From: Actinomycetota bacterium
Lineage (GTDB): Bacteria > Actinomycetota > Humimicrobiia > Humimicrobiales > Humimicrobiaceae
Assembly (NCBI GenBank): GCA_016932375.1
Contig: JAFGDA010000099.1
Coordinates: 1-16,014 of the forward strand
DNA length: 16,014 bases
Direction: 5' to 3'
The notes below the pieces were generated by a model. The model saw only the letters and a list, made by a program, of their open reading frames with translations, ran no database searches and had not been told where the DNA came from. Shown here one piece after another: positions 6,692-14,499 of the stretch. Numbering within the stretch: position 1 is the stretch's first letter; each line of letters starts with the position of its first letter. The translations under genes were made by a program, and so were the position numbers.

Positions 6692-7555
6692 TTGTATAAG
6701 ATTGTAAAAAAGAAAGAGTTGACTCCTGATATTATCCAGTACCTGGTAGAAGCACCACTTATCGCAAAGAAAGCAAAGGCTGGACAATTCGTGGTAATCA
6801 GGGTCAATGAAAATGGTGAGAGAGTTCCACTGACGATTTCTTCATACCAGCATGATAAGGGGATAATATCCCTTGTTGCAATGAGGGTAGGCAAATCGAC
6901 TGCCCTTTTATCTGAGCTGGAGGAGGGTGATAGTATCCTGGATGTGGTAGGACCCCTTGGCAACCCTTCTGAAATAGAAAATTTTGGAAGGGTGATATGT
7001 GTAGGAGGCGGCGTTGGTGTAGCAGTGGTACTGCCAATAGCGGTGGAATTAAAAAAAGCAGGCAATTATGTAATCTCGATAATGGGGGCAAAGACTGAAA
7101 AGGTACTTATCCTTGAAAAGGAAATGAAAGAAGCATCCGATGAGCTTTATATATGTACAGATGACGGAAGCCGGGGTTATCATGGCTTTGTATCCGGCTT
7201 TCTTGAAGAGTATTTGAGCAGGCATCTTGCGAACAGGGAGAACAAAAAACATGGCATAGACAGGGTGGTTGCGATAGGCCCGGCCCTTATGATGGCTGCT
7301 GTAGCCAGAGTTACGGAACAATACAGGATAAAGACAATAGTTTCCCTTAATTCCATAATGGTAGATGGTACGGGTATGTGCGGTGCATGCAGGGTGGAAG
7401 TAGGGGGAAAGACAAAATTTGTATGTGTGGATGGACCGGAATTTGATGCGCACGAGGTTAATTTTGACCTTCTTGTGTCCCGGCAAAAAATATACTGTGA
7501 CCAGGAGAGTGCATGCTACGACCTTTATAAGAAAGATTGCAAGTGTAAAAAGTAG
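6692..7555 (+). CDS. nfnA: NfnA/SudB: NADH-dependent ferredoxin:NADP+ oxidoreductase, small (alpha) subunit
   Basis: FAD- and [2Fe-2S]-containing subunit of the cytoplasmic NfnAB complex, which couples NADPH, NAD+ and ferredoxin by flavin-based electron bifurcation (also annotated as sulfide dehydrogenase subunit). The FAD-binding motif R-V-P-L-T-I (44-49) is followed by the nucleotide-binding loop V-G-G-G-V-G-V-A (104-111). Near the end, D-G-T-G-M-C-G-A-C (225-233) plus Cys245 gives the Asp-plus-three-Cys pattern (D225, C230, C233, C245) known for the [2Fe-2S] site of this family. Length (287) is normal. The TTG start matches the family's usual M-Y-K-I beginning, and no ATG lies in frame upstream; the ribosome site (AAAGTGG) is modest. 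The tail is Cys-rich (269, 275, 283, 285). nfnB follows after 230 bp, an unusually wide gap for this pair. Confidence 0.9.
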   Translation: MYKIVKKKELTPDIIQYLVEAPLIAKKAKAGQFVVIRVNENGERVPLTISSYQHDKGIISLVAMRVGKSTALLSELEEGDSILDVVGPLGNPSEIENFGRVICVGGGVGVAVVLPIAVELKKAGNYVISIMGAKTEKVLILEKEMKEASDELYICTDDGSRGYHGFVSGFLEEYLSRHLANRENKKHGIDRVVAIGPALMMAAVARVTEQYRIKTIVSLNSIMVDGTGMCGACRVEVGGKTKFVCVDGPEFDAHEVNFDLLVSRQKIYCDQESACYDLYKKDCKCKK

Positions 7556-7785
7556 TATATCCGGTTATTCCTGTGGCATAATTGCTTCATGGGATAGACA
7601 CAGGATGCAAATTCATAAATTAATTAATTCCTGCTGGATAACTATAAAAAAAAGGTCAATTTTAAAAATAGCATCGTAATTTTTTATTAATATTATAAAA
7701 GCTGGATTGTATTAAAGCGGGAACCAATTATATACCTTATTATGTAAAGCTTATGCTGGGTCCAATGAATAACTGAAACTGGATA
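7556..7785. other. 230-bp gap between nfnA and nfnB
   Basis: AT-rich spacer without a convincing gene. It has a 7-bp inverted repeat, TCCTGTG (7568-7574) and CACAGGA (7599-7605), with a 24-base loop and no T-run. A weak internal promoter is possible (TTGTAT at 7707-7712, TATACC at 7731-7736, 18-bp spacer). A 24-codon ORF at 7605-7679 has no ribosome site. Confidence 0.4.
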
Positions 7786-9246
7786 ATGAATAAGAAAAGG
7801 CGGAGAATGTCTGGGAAAACTGATAAAGGTGCAAAAAAAGAAAAGAAGGACCGGACCCCCATGCCCGAGCAGGAGCCGGCAGAACGCATCAATAACTTTA
7901 AAGAGGTAGCCCTTGGTTATACCGAAGAAGATGCATTAAGGGAAGCATCAAGGTGCCTGCAGTGTAAAAATCCAAAGTGTATAAAGGGCTGTCCCGTTGA
8001 AATTAATATAAAGGAATTTATCAGGCTGATTTCAGGAAAAAAATTCGGGGAAGCTCTTGCTGTAATAAGGGAAAGAAACTCATTGCCTGCCATTTGCGGA
8101 CGCGTTTGCCCCCAGGAAGACCAGTGCGAGAAGGAATGTATCCTTGGCTTAAAGGACCGGCCTGTGGCCATAGGCAGGCTTGAGCGTTATGTAGCAGACC
8201 GTGAATTGAAAAGGCTCGCTGATATTGGCAAGGAATGCGTATACCTGGATGGAAACTACAAATGCAGCGGGGAGAAGGTGGCCATAATCGGCTCCGGGCC
8301 TGCCGGGCTTACATGCGCCTCGGAGCTGGCAAAAATGGGTTACCAGGTTACACTGTTTGAAGCCCTTCATAAACCCGGAGGCGTACTGGTTTATGGTATT
8401 CCTGAGTTCAGGCTTCCCAAGGATATAGTCAGGAAGGAGATAGAATACCTGAAATCGATGGATGTTGATTTAAGGGTCAATATGGTCATGGGGAAAATCC
8501 TTACCATCAGGGAACTTTTTGACCAGGGATATAAGGCTGTATTTATTGCAACCGGGGCAGGCCTTCCTCATTTTATGAATATACCGGGAGAGAACCTTAA
8601 TGGTGTATACTCGGCTAATGAATACCTCACCCGGTCAAATCTCATGAAAGCGTATGAATTTCCAAAAAGTGATACCCCAATTGTAAAAGGTAAAAGGGTT
8701 GCAGTAATAGGCGGGGGTAATGTAGCAATGGACTCTGCAAGGACTGCAAGAAGGCTCGGGGCTGAACATGTTTATCTAATATACAGGAGAAGCGAAAAGG
8801 AAATGCCGGCAAGGAACGAGGAGATAGAGCATGCCCGCCAGGAAGGTATTGAATTCATGCTTCTCACAAATCCGGCACGGATTTCTGGTAAAGACGGCTG
8901 GGTTAACAGCATAAGGCTCCAGAAAATGGAGCTAAGGGAACCGGATTCCTCGGGCAGGAGAAGGCCGGTCCCGGTTGAAGGCTCCGGGTTCGACCTTGAT
9001 GTCGATGTGGTGATCGTTGCGGTAGGGCAGGGCCCCAATCCTCTCCTGACTGCAACCATAAAAGAACTGGGACTTGACGGCAGGGGGCTCATCAAGGCTG
9101 ATCCTGAAACCGGTAAAACTACAGTCAGGGGGGTTTTTGCAGGTGGTGACATTGTCACCGGGGCGGCAACTGTAATACTTGCCATGGGAGCCGGAAGGAA
9201 AGCTGCAAGAGCAATCGATGAATTTATCAAGACAGGTAAGTGGTAG
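7786..9246 (+). CDS. nfnB: NfnB/SudA: NADH-dependent ferredoxin:NADP+ oxidoreductase, large (beta) subunit
   Basis: Partner of NfnA and relative of the glutamate synthase small subunit; binds FAD, NADP(H) and two [4Fe-4S] clusters and is the site of electron bifurcation. The N-terminal iron-sulfur domain has C-L-Q-C-x4-C-x3-C (Cys57, 60, 65, 69) and Cys104, 108, 114, 118. Then come the FAD loop G-S-G-P-A-G (169-174) with G-G-V-L-V-Y-G-I-P-E-F-R-L (198-210), the NADP loop G-G-G-N-V-A-M-D (309-316) and the closing FAD motif F-A-G-G-D (451-455). A stand-alone glutamate synthase subunit is the alternative, but no large gltB-type gene is present and nfnA lies just upstream. The first 20 residues are a basic Lys-rich extension beyond the family core (M-P-E-Q at 26). 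No good ribosome site precedes ATG 7786; ATG 7807, after AAAAGG, is a reasonable alternative start. Confidence 0.9.
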   Translation: MNKKRRRMSGKTDKGAKKEKKDRTPMPEQEPAERINNFKEVALGYTEEDALREASRCLQCKNPKCIKGCPVEINIKEFIRLISGKKFGEALAVIRERNSLPAICGRVCPQEDQCEKECILGLKDRPVAIGRLERYVADRELKRLADIGKECVYLDGNYKCSGEKVAIIGSGPAGLTCASELAKMGYQVTLFEALHKPGGVLVYGIPEFRLPKDIVRKEIEYLKSMDVDLRVNMVMGKILTIRELFDQGYKAVFIATGAGLPHFMNIPGENLNGVYSANEYLTRSNLMKAYEFPKSDTPIVKGKRVAVIGGGNVAMDSARTARRLGAEHVYLIYRRSEKEMPARNEEIEHARQEGIEFMLLTNPARISGKDGWVNSIRLQKMELREPDSSGRRRPVPVEGSGFDLDVDVVIVAVGQGPNPLLTATIKELGLDGRGLIKADPETGKTTVRGVFAGGDIVTGAATVILAMGAGRKAARAIDEFIKTGKW

Positions 9247-9416
9247 GCGGGTGCAATATTGCGGCTGTATTACTGCATGTTGCCATAAGGTTTTATGATA
9301 AGCCAAAGAGTTGTTCAATATAAAATTTAAAAGTTGGTATTTTTTAAAATATTATCCGGGTCACCCCGATAAAAACACATTTTATTTCGTATATATATCA
9401 TAACTTTTAATATTAC

Positions 9417-9425
9417 TGGTATAAT
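9417..9425 (+). promoter_or_regulatory. Extended -10 promoter candidate upstream of the DUF4349 gene
   Basis: TGG-TATAAT is a perfect extended -10, about 130 bp before the DUF4349 start. No matching -35 is visible, which extended -10 promoters can tolerate. A second TATAAT nearer the gene is an alternative. Confidence 0.35.
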
Positions 9426-9517
9426 TGTATTTTGATATAAAGAAATATCTGTTTGCAATAATTTTTAAAAGTGTCTTGAAATATAGTCAGGGTATTAGTT
9501 ATTAACGTGTTCTGGAT

Positions 9518-9523
9518 TATAAT
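9518..9523 (+). promoter_or_regulatory. -10 candidate close to the DUF4349 gene
   Basis: TATAAT lies 32 bp before the start codon, with a weak TTAGTT 17 bp upstream. It would give a short leader that contains the gene's ribosome site AAGGAG (9545-9550). Confidence 0.35.
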
Positions 9524-9555
9524 ATAAATATGGCAACATGAGGTAAGGAGAAAAT

Positions 9556-10521
9556 ATGAAAATATCAGGAAAAACCAGGAGTCTGTTTATTTGTGCAGTT
9601 GTTATGGCTGTGGTTTTGATATTTGCAGTATCAGGGTGCGGTGCATTTGAGGATGCACAGGCGGTAGCATCCGGTAACTATGATGAATCAATGAAGTCGG
9701 CACCTATTAGGGATGCTGCTGCTGAAGAGCCTGCCATGGAGACGGCAGAGGAAGAAATGTCGGTGGAAGAATCCCCGGCCGAAGGAGGAATTGCCCAGGA
9801 TAGTGACACAGGTTACAGTGATACTCCCGGGGTTATAGACCGTAAAATAATAAAAACTGCCTACATGGAGATTGAGGTCGCAAAGGGGCAATTCGAGGAA
9901 GTCCTTTTTGACCTGGCCTCCCTTGCAGAAAGAAACGGCGGTTATGTTTCAAACACCCAGAGTTATTCAGACGAGGAAGGTAATCTTACCAGCGGATCCA
10001 TTTCAATTAGGATACCTCATGATAGTTATAATCCTGTAATCGAGAAAATAAAAAGCATGGGTGATATCAGGAGCATTTCTGTTTCCGGGCAGGATGTTAC
10101 ACAGGAATATGTGGACCTTGAAAGCAGGCTGCGAAACATGGAAGCGCAGGAAAAGGTCCTGCTGGATATTATGGCACAGTCCAAAAAACCAAGCGACACC
10201 CTCGAAGTAGCCAGGGAACTCAGCAATGTACAGGAAGAGATAGAAATAATAAAAGGAAGAATGAAGTACCTTGACAATATGGTATCCTATTCTACCATTG
10301 ATGTTTATTTATTCGAACCCGAACCTATAGCAACCACTACCGGATGGGGATTTTTAGATGCCCTGAAAAGAGGGCTCAGGGGTGCTGTTACCGTATTTAA
10401 TGGAATAATAATGTTTATAATAGCCATGAGCCCCATAATTGTAATACTGGCAATTGTAGGTGTAATAGTCTGGCTTATAGTAAGGGCAAGAAGGAGAAGA
10501 AGGGCCCGGAACAATACATAA
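9556..10521 (+). CDS. DUF4349 domain lipoprotein with C-terminal membrane segment
   Basis: DUF4349 family protein (PF14257), of unknown function, common in Gram-positive and some other bacteria. The signal peptide ends in the lipobox V-S-G-C (Cys28). A long acidic, Ala/Glu/Ser-rich linker (about 35-92) follows, then the DUF4349 domain (about 95-256) with R-K-I-I-K-T-A-Y-M-E-I-E-V (96-108), the conserved G-G-Y-V (128-131), I-R-I-P (151-154), Y-V-D-L-E-S-R-L (185-192) and a coiled-coil part up to M-V-S-Y-S-T-I-D-V (242-250). A membrane segment (about 283-309) and a basic R-A-R-R-R-R-R end (310-315) put the C-terminus inside, so the domain is tethered at both ends on the outer face. The ATG is set by AAGGAG five bases upstream. 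It is a single gene, convergent with the MacAB-like operon. Confidence 0.88.
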   Translation: MKISGKTRSLFICAVVMAVVLIFAVSGCGAFEDAQAVASGNYDESMKSAPIRDAAAEEPAMETAEEEMSVEESPAEGGIAQDSDTGYSDTPGVIDRKIIKTAYMEIEVAKGQFEEVLFDLASLAERNGGYVSNTQSYSDEEGNLTSGSISIRIPHDSYNPVIEKIKSMGDIRSISVSGQDVTQEYVDLESRLRNMEAQEKVLLDIMAQSKKPSDTLEVARELSNVQEEIEIIKGRMKYLDNMVSYSTIDVYLFEPEPIATTTGWGFLDALKRGLRGAVTVFNGIIMFIIAMSPIIVILAIVGVIVWLIVRARRRRRARNNT

Positions 10522-10583
10522 ATACTTTTAAACTGCTTATACCTGAAAACCAGTATTTAAAGCCAGGAAATCTGGAGTACAGC

Positions 10584-10634
10584 AATAACGACAGGAAAAG
10601 GCATTGATATAATTATCTACCTTTTCCTGTTATT
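10584..10634. terminator. Long stem-loop between convergent transcripts (probable bidirectional terminator)
   Basis: ACAGGAAAAGG (10591-10601) pairs with CCTTTTCCTGT (10620-10630). The loop can pair further (GATA with TATC), and outside the main stem AATA/TATT adds pairs after a small bulge. It lies 62 bp after the DUF4349 stop and 12 bp after the permease stop. The T-runs are weak on both strands, so termination rather than another role is inferred from position. Confidence 0.5.
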
Positions 10635-10646
10635 TATGCAGGCAAA

Positions 10647-11879
10647 TTATTCATATCTCAGGGCATCTATCGGGTTGAGCCTTGCAGCCCTCATGGCGGG
10701 GTAGATCCCGAAAAAAAGCCCCACTACTGTAGAAAAGCTCAGGGCTATGATTATGGGAACTACAGTTATACTGGTATCGAGGATGGTAAATTTACTGATT
10801 ATTACTGATATAAATACGGCAAAAATTATACCGAAAATTCCACCGGTTATGCTCAGGACTATACTCTCCACTAAAAATTGAACCAGTATATCACGGTTTT
10901 TTGCCCCTATGGCCTTGCGGATGCCTATTTCCCTGGTTCTTTCTGTAACAGATACAAGCATTATATTCATGATGCCAATACCACCAACCAGCAGTGAAAT
11001 ACCCGCAATCCCTGCGATAACTACGGTAAAAATGCCGGTTATGGTTCCTATAAGGTCCATAATCTGGGTCTGGTTCCTGACCTGGAAATCATCATTTTCC
11101 CCCATGGCTATACCCCGCTCCTTACGGAGAATCCCCCTGATTTCTTCAGAAGCCCTGTCTATGTCCTTTTCTGATATGCTCTGCGCCAGGATCATATTGT
11201 ATGAATCCAGTCCATATAATTTTGTCTGGGCTGTTGTTACGGGAACGCTTATGAAATCATCCTGGTCATTCCCAAAAGAGTCCGTCCCTCTTTCTTCAAG
11301 GATACCTATAACCTTGAAATTTTTACCATCTATCTTTATTATCTTTCCGGTCGGTTCGATTTTGCCGAACAGTTTCTTTATCACGGTCTGGCCAATAACT
11401 GCCACATTTGCAGAGTTGGAAACATCACTCCTTGTGTAGAACTGCCCGCTCTCAATGTCCATGTTATAGAGGTCTTTACCATTTTCACTTGAGGCGTATA
11501 CAGTGGTCTGGGCACTTTTATTCATATAGGAGATTATTGAACCGCTGAAAATAACCGGTGCAGCCTTTGTTATCAGGGTGGACTCTCTTTCAATAGCCCT
11601 CAGGTCATCATTATCAAGCTCTGATGTCTGGGCGCTAAACATTGCCTGGGGTCCCATCTGCTGTTCTTCTTCAGGATTACCCGGTGTGATTATTATTAGG
11701 TTTGAACCGATATCCTGCACACTGCTTATTATTGATTCCTGCGCCCCCGTACCTATTGAAAGCATGGCAACAACTGCTCCGACTCCGATAATGATCCCGA
11801 GCATTGTAAGAAACGACCTCATTTTGTTTAAAAAAAGGGCCCGAAAAGCTATATTTATGTTTTCTAAAAATCTTTTCAT
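10647..11879 (-). CDS. MacB-like ABC transporter permease
   Basis: Membrane subunit of a MacB/LolCDE-type (type VII) ABC system, which drives extracytoplasmic movement of peptides, antibiotics or lipoproteins rather than ordinary transport. With the ATG at 11879 it has 410 residues: one membrane segment near the start (about 22-43, F-L-T-M-L-G-I-I-I-G-V-G-A), the large external MacB core domain (about 46-275), then three membrane segments (about 282-310, 340-364 and 370-393). The cytoplasmic coupling motif E-R-T-R-E-I-G-I-R-K-A-I-G-A (313-326) and the end A-R-L-N-P-I-D-A-L-R-Y-E are typical. An upstream in-frame TTG at 11909 overlaps the ATPase stop (TTGA) and would add ten residues; family members usually begin near the ATG used here, though neither start has a good ribosome site. 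The substrate is unknown. Confidence 0.9.
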   Translation of the reverse strand: MKRFLENINIAFRALFLNKMRSFLTMLGIIIGVGAVVAMLSIGTGAQESIISSVQDIGSNLIIITPGNPEEEQQMGPQAMFSAQTSELDNDDLRAIERESTLITKAAPVIFSGSIISYMNKSAQTTVYASSENGKDLYNMDIESGQFYTRSDVSNSANVAVIGQTVIKKLFGKIEPTGKIIKIDGKNFKVIGILEERGTDSFGNDQDDFISVPVTTAQTKLYGLDSYNMILAQSISEKDIDRASEEIRGILRKERGIAMGENDDFQVRNQTQIMDLIGTITGIFTVVIAGIAGISLLVGGIGIMNIMLVSVTERTREIGIRKAIGAKNRDILVQFLVESIVLSITGGIFGIIFAVFISVIISKFTILDTSITVVPIIIALSFSTVVGLFFGIYPAMRAARLNPIDALRYE

Positions 11880-11905
11880 ACCAGAATATCCCGGCCTTTT
11901 ATAAA

Positions 11906-12691
11906 TCAATAAGACAGAAGTTTGTCCTCCAGTTTGGGCATGCGCCTTAATACTTCCCCGGCACTTATCTGCTCATTTATAATTTCTTCCCCTGGTATTA
12001 TCCCGTCACGAAGGTAAATGACCCTGTGCGTATGTCTTGCTATTTCCATCTCATGTGTCACCAGTATTATTGTCTTGCCATCACGGTTCAATCTCTGGAA
12101 GATGGCCATGATTTCTTCACCGGTCCTCGAATCCAGGTTTCCGGTCGGTTCATCAGCAAGTATGATTGAGGGATTATTAACCAGCGCCCTTGCAATTGCA
12201 ACTCTCTGCTTTTGCCCTCCCGACAGCTCGTTGGGACGGTGCCTGATCCATGTTGTAAGGCCTACATCTTCTATTGCTTCAAGTACTCTTTTCCTGCGGT
12301 CCTTTACCCGTTCACTGGTATAAATGAGGGGTAGTTCAACGTTACCGAAGACGTTGGACCTTGAAAGAAGATTGAATGTCTGGAAAACAAAACCAATCTT
12401 CTTGTTACGTATGGCAGCAAGCTCATTATCATTCAATTTGCCGATATTGACACTGTCAAGGAAATATTCACCTGACGTGGGTATATCCAGGCAACCTATG
12501 ATATTCATAAGGGTCGATTTACCCGACCCGGAGGGGCCCATTATGGATATAAATTCACCGTCACTAATATCAAGGTTAATCCCTTTAAGGGCAGGGATTT
12601 CTATTTTACCTATCTTATATACCTTTACCAGTTCTCTTGTACGTATAATGCTGCGGAGCTCCCCGGTTCCGGATTGTTTTTTTTCATTCAT
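11906..12691 (-). CDS. MacB-like ABC transporter ATP-binding protein
   Basis: Cytoplasmic ATPase of the same system, of the LolD/MacB class. All catalytic motifs are intact: Walker A G-P-S-G-S-G-K-S-T (52-60), Q-loop F-Q-T-F-N-L-L (103-109), signature L-S-G-G-Q-K-Q-R (156-163), Walker B I-I-L-A-D-E-P-T-G-N-L-D (177-187) with the catalytic Glu181, and the switch His213 in T-H-E. Length is 261, slightly long because of a polar N-terminal lead of about 15 residues and a C-terminal extension after residue 235. No ribosome site precedes the ATG. It lies 65 bp after the membrane-fusion protein gene and ends next to, or overlapping, the permease start, so the three are one operon. Confidence 0.92.
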   Translation of the reverse strand: MNEKKQSGTGELRSIIRTRELVKVYKIGKIEIPALKGINLDISDGEFISIMGPSGSGKSTLMNIIGCLDIPTSGEYFLDSVNIGKLNDNELAAIRNKKIGFVFQTFNLLSRSNVFGNVELPLIYTSERVKDRRKRVLEAIEDVGLTTWIRHRPNELSGGQKQRVAIARALVNNPSIILADEPTGNLDSRTGEEIMAIFQRLNRDGKTIILVTHEMEIARHTHRVIYLRDGIIPGEEIINEQISAGEVLRRMPKLEDKLLSY

Positions 12692-12756
12692 GATAATTGA
12701 AAAACATATAATTTTTTAACTATTCTTTTATTTATCATTATGTGGTTTACCAGAAG

Positions 12757-14136
12757 CTATTCCAACCCTGATATCACTATTGTATCGCCTTCATCAACTC
12801 CGGACAGTATTTCGATAAAATCATAATTAAAGGTTCCGGTCCTTACTTCCGTTTTCAGTGATTTCCCATCATCCCCAAGTACTTCGACATACTGTTTTCC
12901 ATCTTCTTCAAATATTGATTCTATTGGAACATAAAGGACACTTTCGACTCTTGAGGTGGTAATGCTCAGGCTTGCAGAAAGGCCATACTTAAATTCCGGA
13001 CTGTCCGGTGTTTCAGGCATGACCTTTATTTCAAAGGATACCACACCGCCTATATTTATTGAAATTGGTGAGATTTCTATTATCTCGCCTTTGAAAACTT
13101 TATCATAATAGGCATCAAGCTGGATTTCAACCTCCTGTCCTTCTGCCAGGTTAACCATATCCGTTTCATTTACATCAGATGTTATGATAAAATCACCGCT
13201 TATTATTTCGATTGCAGGAACCCCGGGGCTTCCATATTCGCCCTCCTTAAAAGACGATGAAAATACCAGGCCATCATAAGGTGCATAAATTATATTGTTG
13301 TCAATATCCAGCCTGGCAAGCTCGTAGTTCAATTCAGCGAGCCTGAGCTGGGTTTCTGCCAGTTCTATATTTTTCCTGGTTATGGCTATCTGGGCGCCTG
13401 TATTTTCCGTGTTTCCAAGGTTGGACCAGTAAGTTGCGGACTGGTTCAATAACGATTGGTCATAAGCCCCTTCGGCGGATTCAATCGAGGAAGTCCTTGA
13501 AGCTTTTGCGGAATCAAGTGCTGCTTCCGATGAATCAACATTGGCCTGGAACTGTGTTATCTGGGTTTCGGTCATCATCGGTTCGTCACTGGCTTCCTCA
13601 AGTATTTTTTCAGCATTCTTGAGCGCCACTCTGGCACTGTGCACGGATTTATTTGCCATATTGTTTGCATTTTCAAGGGCAATGAGTGCATTTTTTACTG
13701 CCAGTTCTGCCTGCTGGGCGCTGTTACCAGAAAGCTGGACGGCTATATGGTTGGCATCAAGAGCCTGCTGGTAATTTATTTTTGCAAGCTCAAGGGAATT
13801 TTTTGAAATGTTGATATTTTCCCCCGACTGGGCAAGGATAAGTTCCGTTGAGCTATTATCCAGCTCAATAAGTATATCTCCTTTTTTAAAATATTCCCCT
13901 TTTTCAAGGGCTGAAAGCACTTCTCCGGCACTTTGCAGGCTGAATGTGTTTCTCCGGTCAGGCTGTACATAACCGGTAGCTGTGACTACCTGCACTATAT
14001 CGCCTTTCTGTACCCCGAAGGTTTCCATACCTTCAGTAATATTGCCGGAAATGTTGCAGGAAGTAAGAGACAGCAGTCCTGAAGCAATTATAAAAACAGT
14101 TATTATCAGCAAGTAAGACTTTGTGTATCCTTTCAT
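12757..14136 (-). CDS. Lipid-anchored membrane-fusion (HlyD/MacA-like) protein
   Basis: Periplasmic-adaptor-type subunit that works with the downstream ATPase and permease. The frame extends upstream to 14214, but the ATG at 14136 is the better start: it is preceded by AAGGTGAG eight bases away and begins a proper lipoprotein signal peptide ending L-T-S-C (Cys27). The promoter -35 (14209-14214) and -10 also lie inside the longer frame, ruling that version out. The protein (459 residues) has a first barrel/lipoyl half (about 43-95), a long Ala/Asn/Glu-rich coiled-coil hairpin (about 96-275), the second lipoyl half with I-Y-A-P-Y-D-G-L-V (283-291), and beta-barrel and membrane-proximal domains to the end. 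In single-membrane bacteria such proteins are lipid-anchored on the outside and need no TolC partner; none is present. Confidence 0.9.
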   Translation of the reverse strand: MKGYTKSYLLIITVFIIASGLLSLTSCNISGNITEGMETFGVQKGDIVQVVTATGYVQPDRRNTFSLQSAGEVLSALEKGEYFKKGDILIELDNSSTELILAQSGENINISKNSLELAKINYQQALDANHIAVQLSGNSAQQAELAVKNALIALENANNMANKSVHSARVALKNAEKILEEASDEPMMTETQITQFQANVDSSEAALDSAKASRTSSIESAEGAYDQSLLNQSATYWSNLGNTENTGAQIAITRKNIELAETQLRLAELNYELARLDIDNNIIYAPYDGLVFSSSFKEGEYGSPGVPAIEIISGDFIITSDVNETDMVNLAEGQEVEIQLDAYYDKVFKGEIIEISPISINIGGVVSFEIKVMPETPDSPEFKYGLSASLSITTSRVESVLYVPIESIFEEDGKQYVEVLGDDGKSLKTEVRTGTFNYDFIEILSGVDEGDTIVISGLE

Positions 14137-14499
14137 CTTATATCTCACCTTCTGTTCCCCTGCCAGGAAACATTTAAAATTAATCCTTATAAATATATAT
14201 AAGTAGTCAGTCAAATGCTTTTTATATAATATATTTTGGTCTAATACAAGTCTATTCTAAATGAATTTATCCAGCTCTCTTATGGCTAACTCATAAGGGG
14301 GAGGTTTTAAGATTTGTTTTCAAGCCTGGTTCTCCATATTTGCCTGCATGCCTCAGACTTATTTTTTTTATTGTTTTTATGTTTTTAAATTGGTTCATCA
14401 GGTTCATTATTTAATATTGATGTAAAATATACTGTATAACATTCTACATTATATACATATTTGGTAGAAATCGAAGAGATAAATTTCTTTCTGAAGGGA
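14137..14499. other. Intergenic region between the corrinoid gene and the MacAB-like operon
   Basis: AT-rich, 363 bp, with no supported gene. It holds the promoter of the membrane-fusion protein operon, a stem-loop CTTATG/CATAAG (14279-14297, extendable with G-U pairs), and a weak inverted repeat AGAAAT/ATTTCT (14466-14488) just after the corrinoid gene stop. No B12-box-like motif of a cobalamin riboswitch was seen. Confidence 0.5.
14186..14214 (-). promoter_or_regulatory. Sigma-A-type promoter for the MacAB-like operon
   Basis: On the minus strand TTGACT (14214-14209), a 17-bp spacer and TATAAG (14191-14186) match the housekeeping consensus well. It lies 49 bp before the ATG at 14136. Confidence 0.75.

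Larger units (their letters stand above)
9247..9555. other. Intergenic region between nfnB and the DUF4349 gene
   Basis: About 309 bp of AT-rich sequence with no ORF or RNA gene that I can support. It contains candidate promoters for the next gene, a short palindrome GCAATATTGC just after nfnB, and an imperfect GC-centred dyad near 9353-9371 without a T-run. No clear terminator for nfnB was found. Confidence 0.5.

Noticed and set aside
7419..7679. 86-residue plus-strand ORF spanning the end of nfnA and the gap
   Set aside because: It overlaps nfnA in another frame for most of its length, has no ribosome site, and its residues are not family-like.
9350..9375. GC-centred hairpin after nfnB as an intrinsic terminator
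   Set aside because: The stem has a C-C mismatch and only three pairs next to a three-base loop, and it is followed by A-rich, not T-rich, sequence.
10909..11439. 176-residue plus-strand ORF inside the permease gene
   Set aside because: Antisense of a well-supported MacB-like permease; composition is what its complement would give.
14137..14214. 26-residue N-terminal extension of the membrane-fusion protein
   Set aside because: It would include the promoter -10 and -35 boxes; the ATG at 14136 has a Shine-Dalgarno sequence and starts a normal lipoprotein signal peptide.
14275..14301. Stem-loop CTTATG/CATAAG as a terminator for the corrinoid gene
   Set aside because: The G-U extension favours the plus strand, where no gene precedes it, and no T-run follows on the minus strand.
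14137..14499. Cobalamin riboswitch near the corrinoid gene
   Set aside because: No B12-box or other recognisable conserved core, and the region lies downstream, not upstream, of the corrinoid gene.
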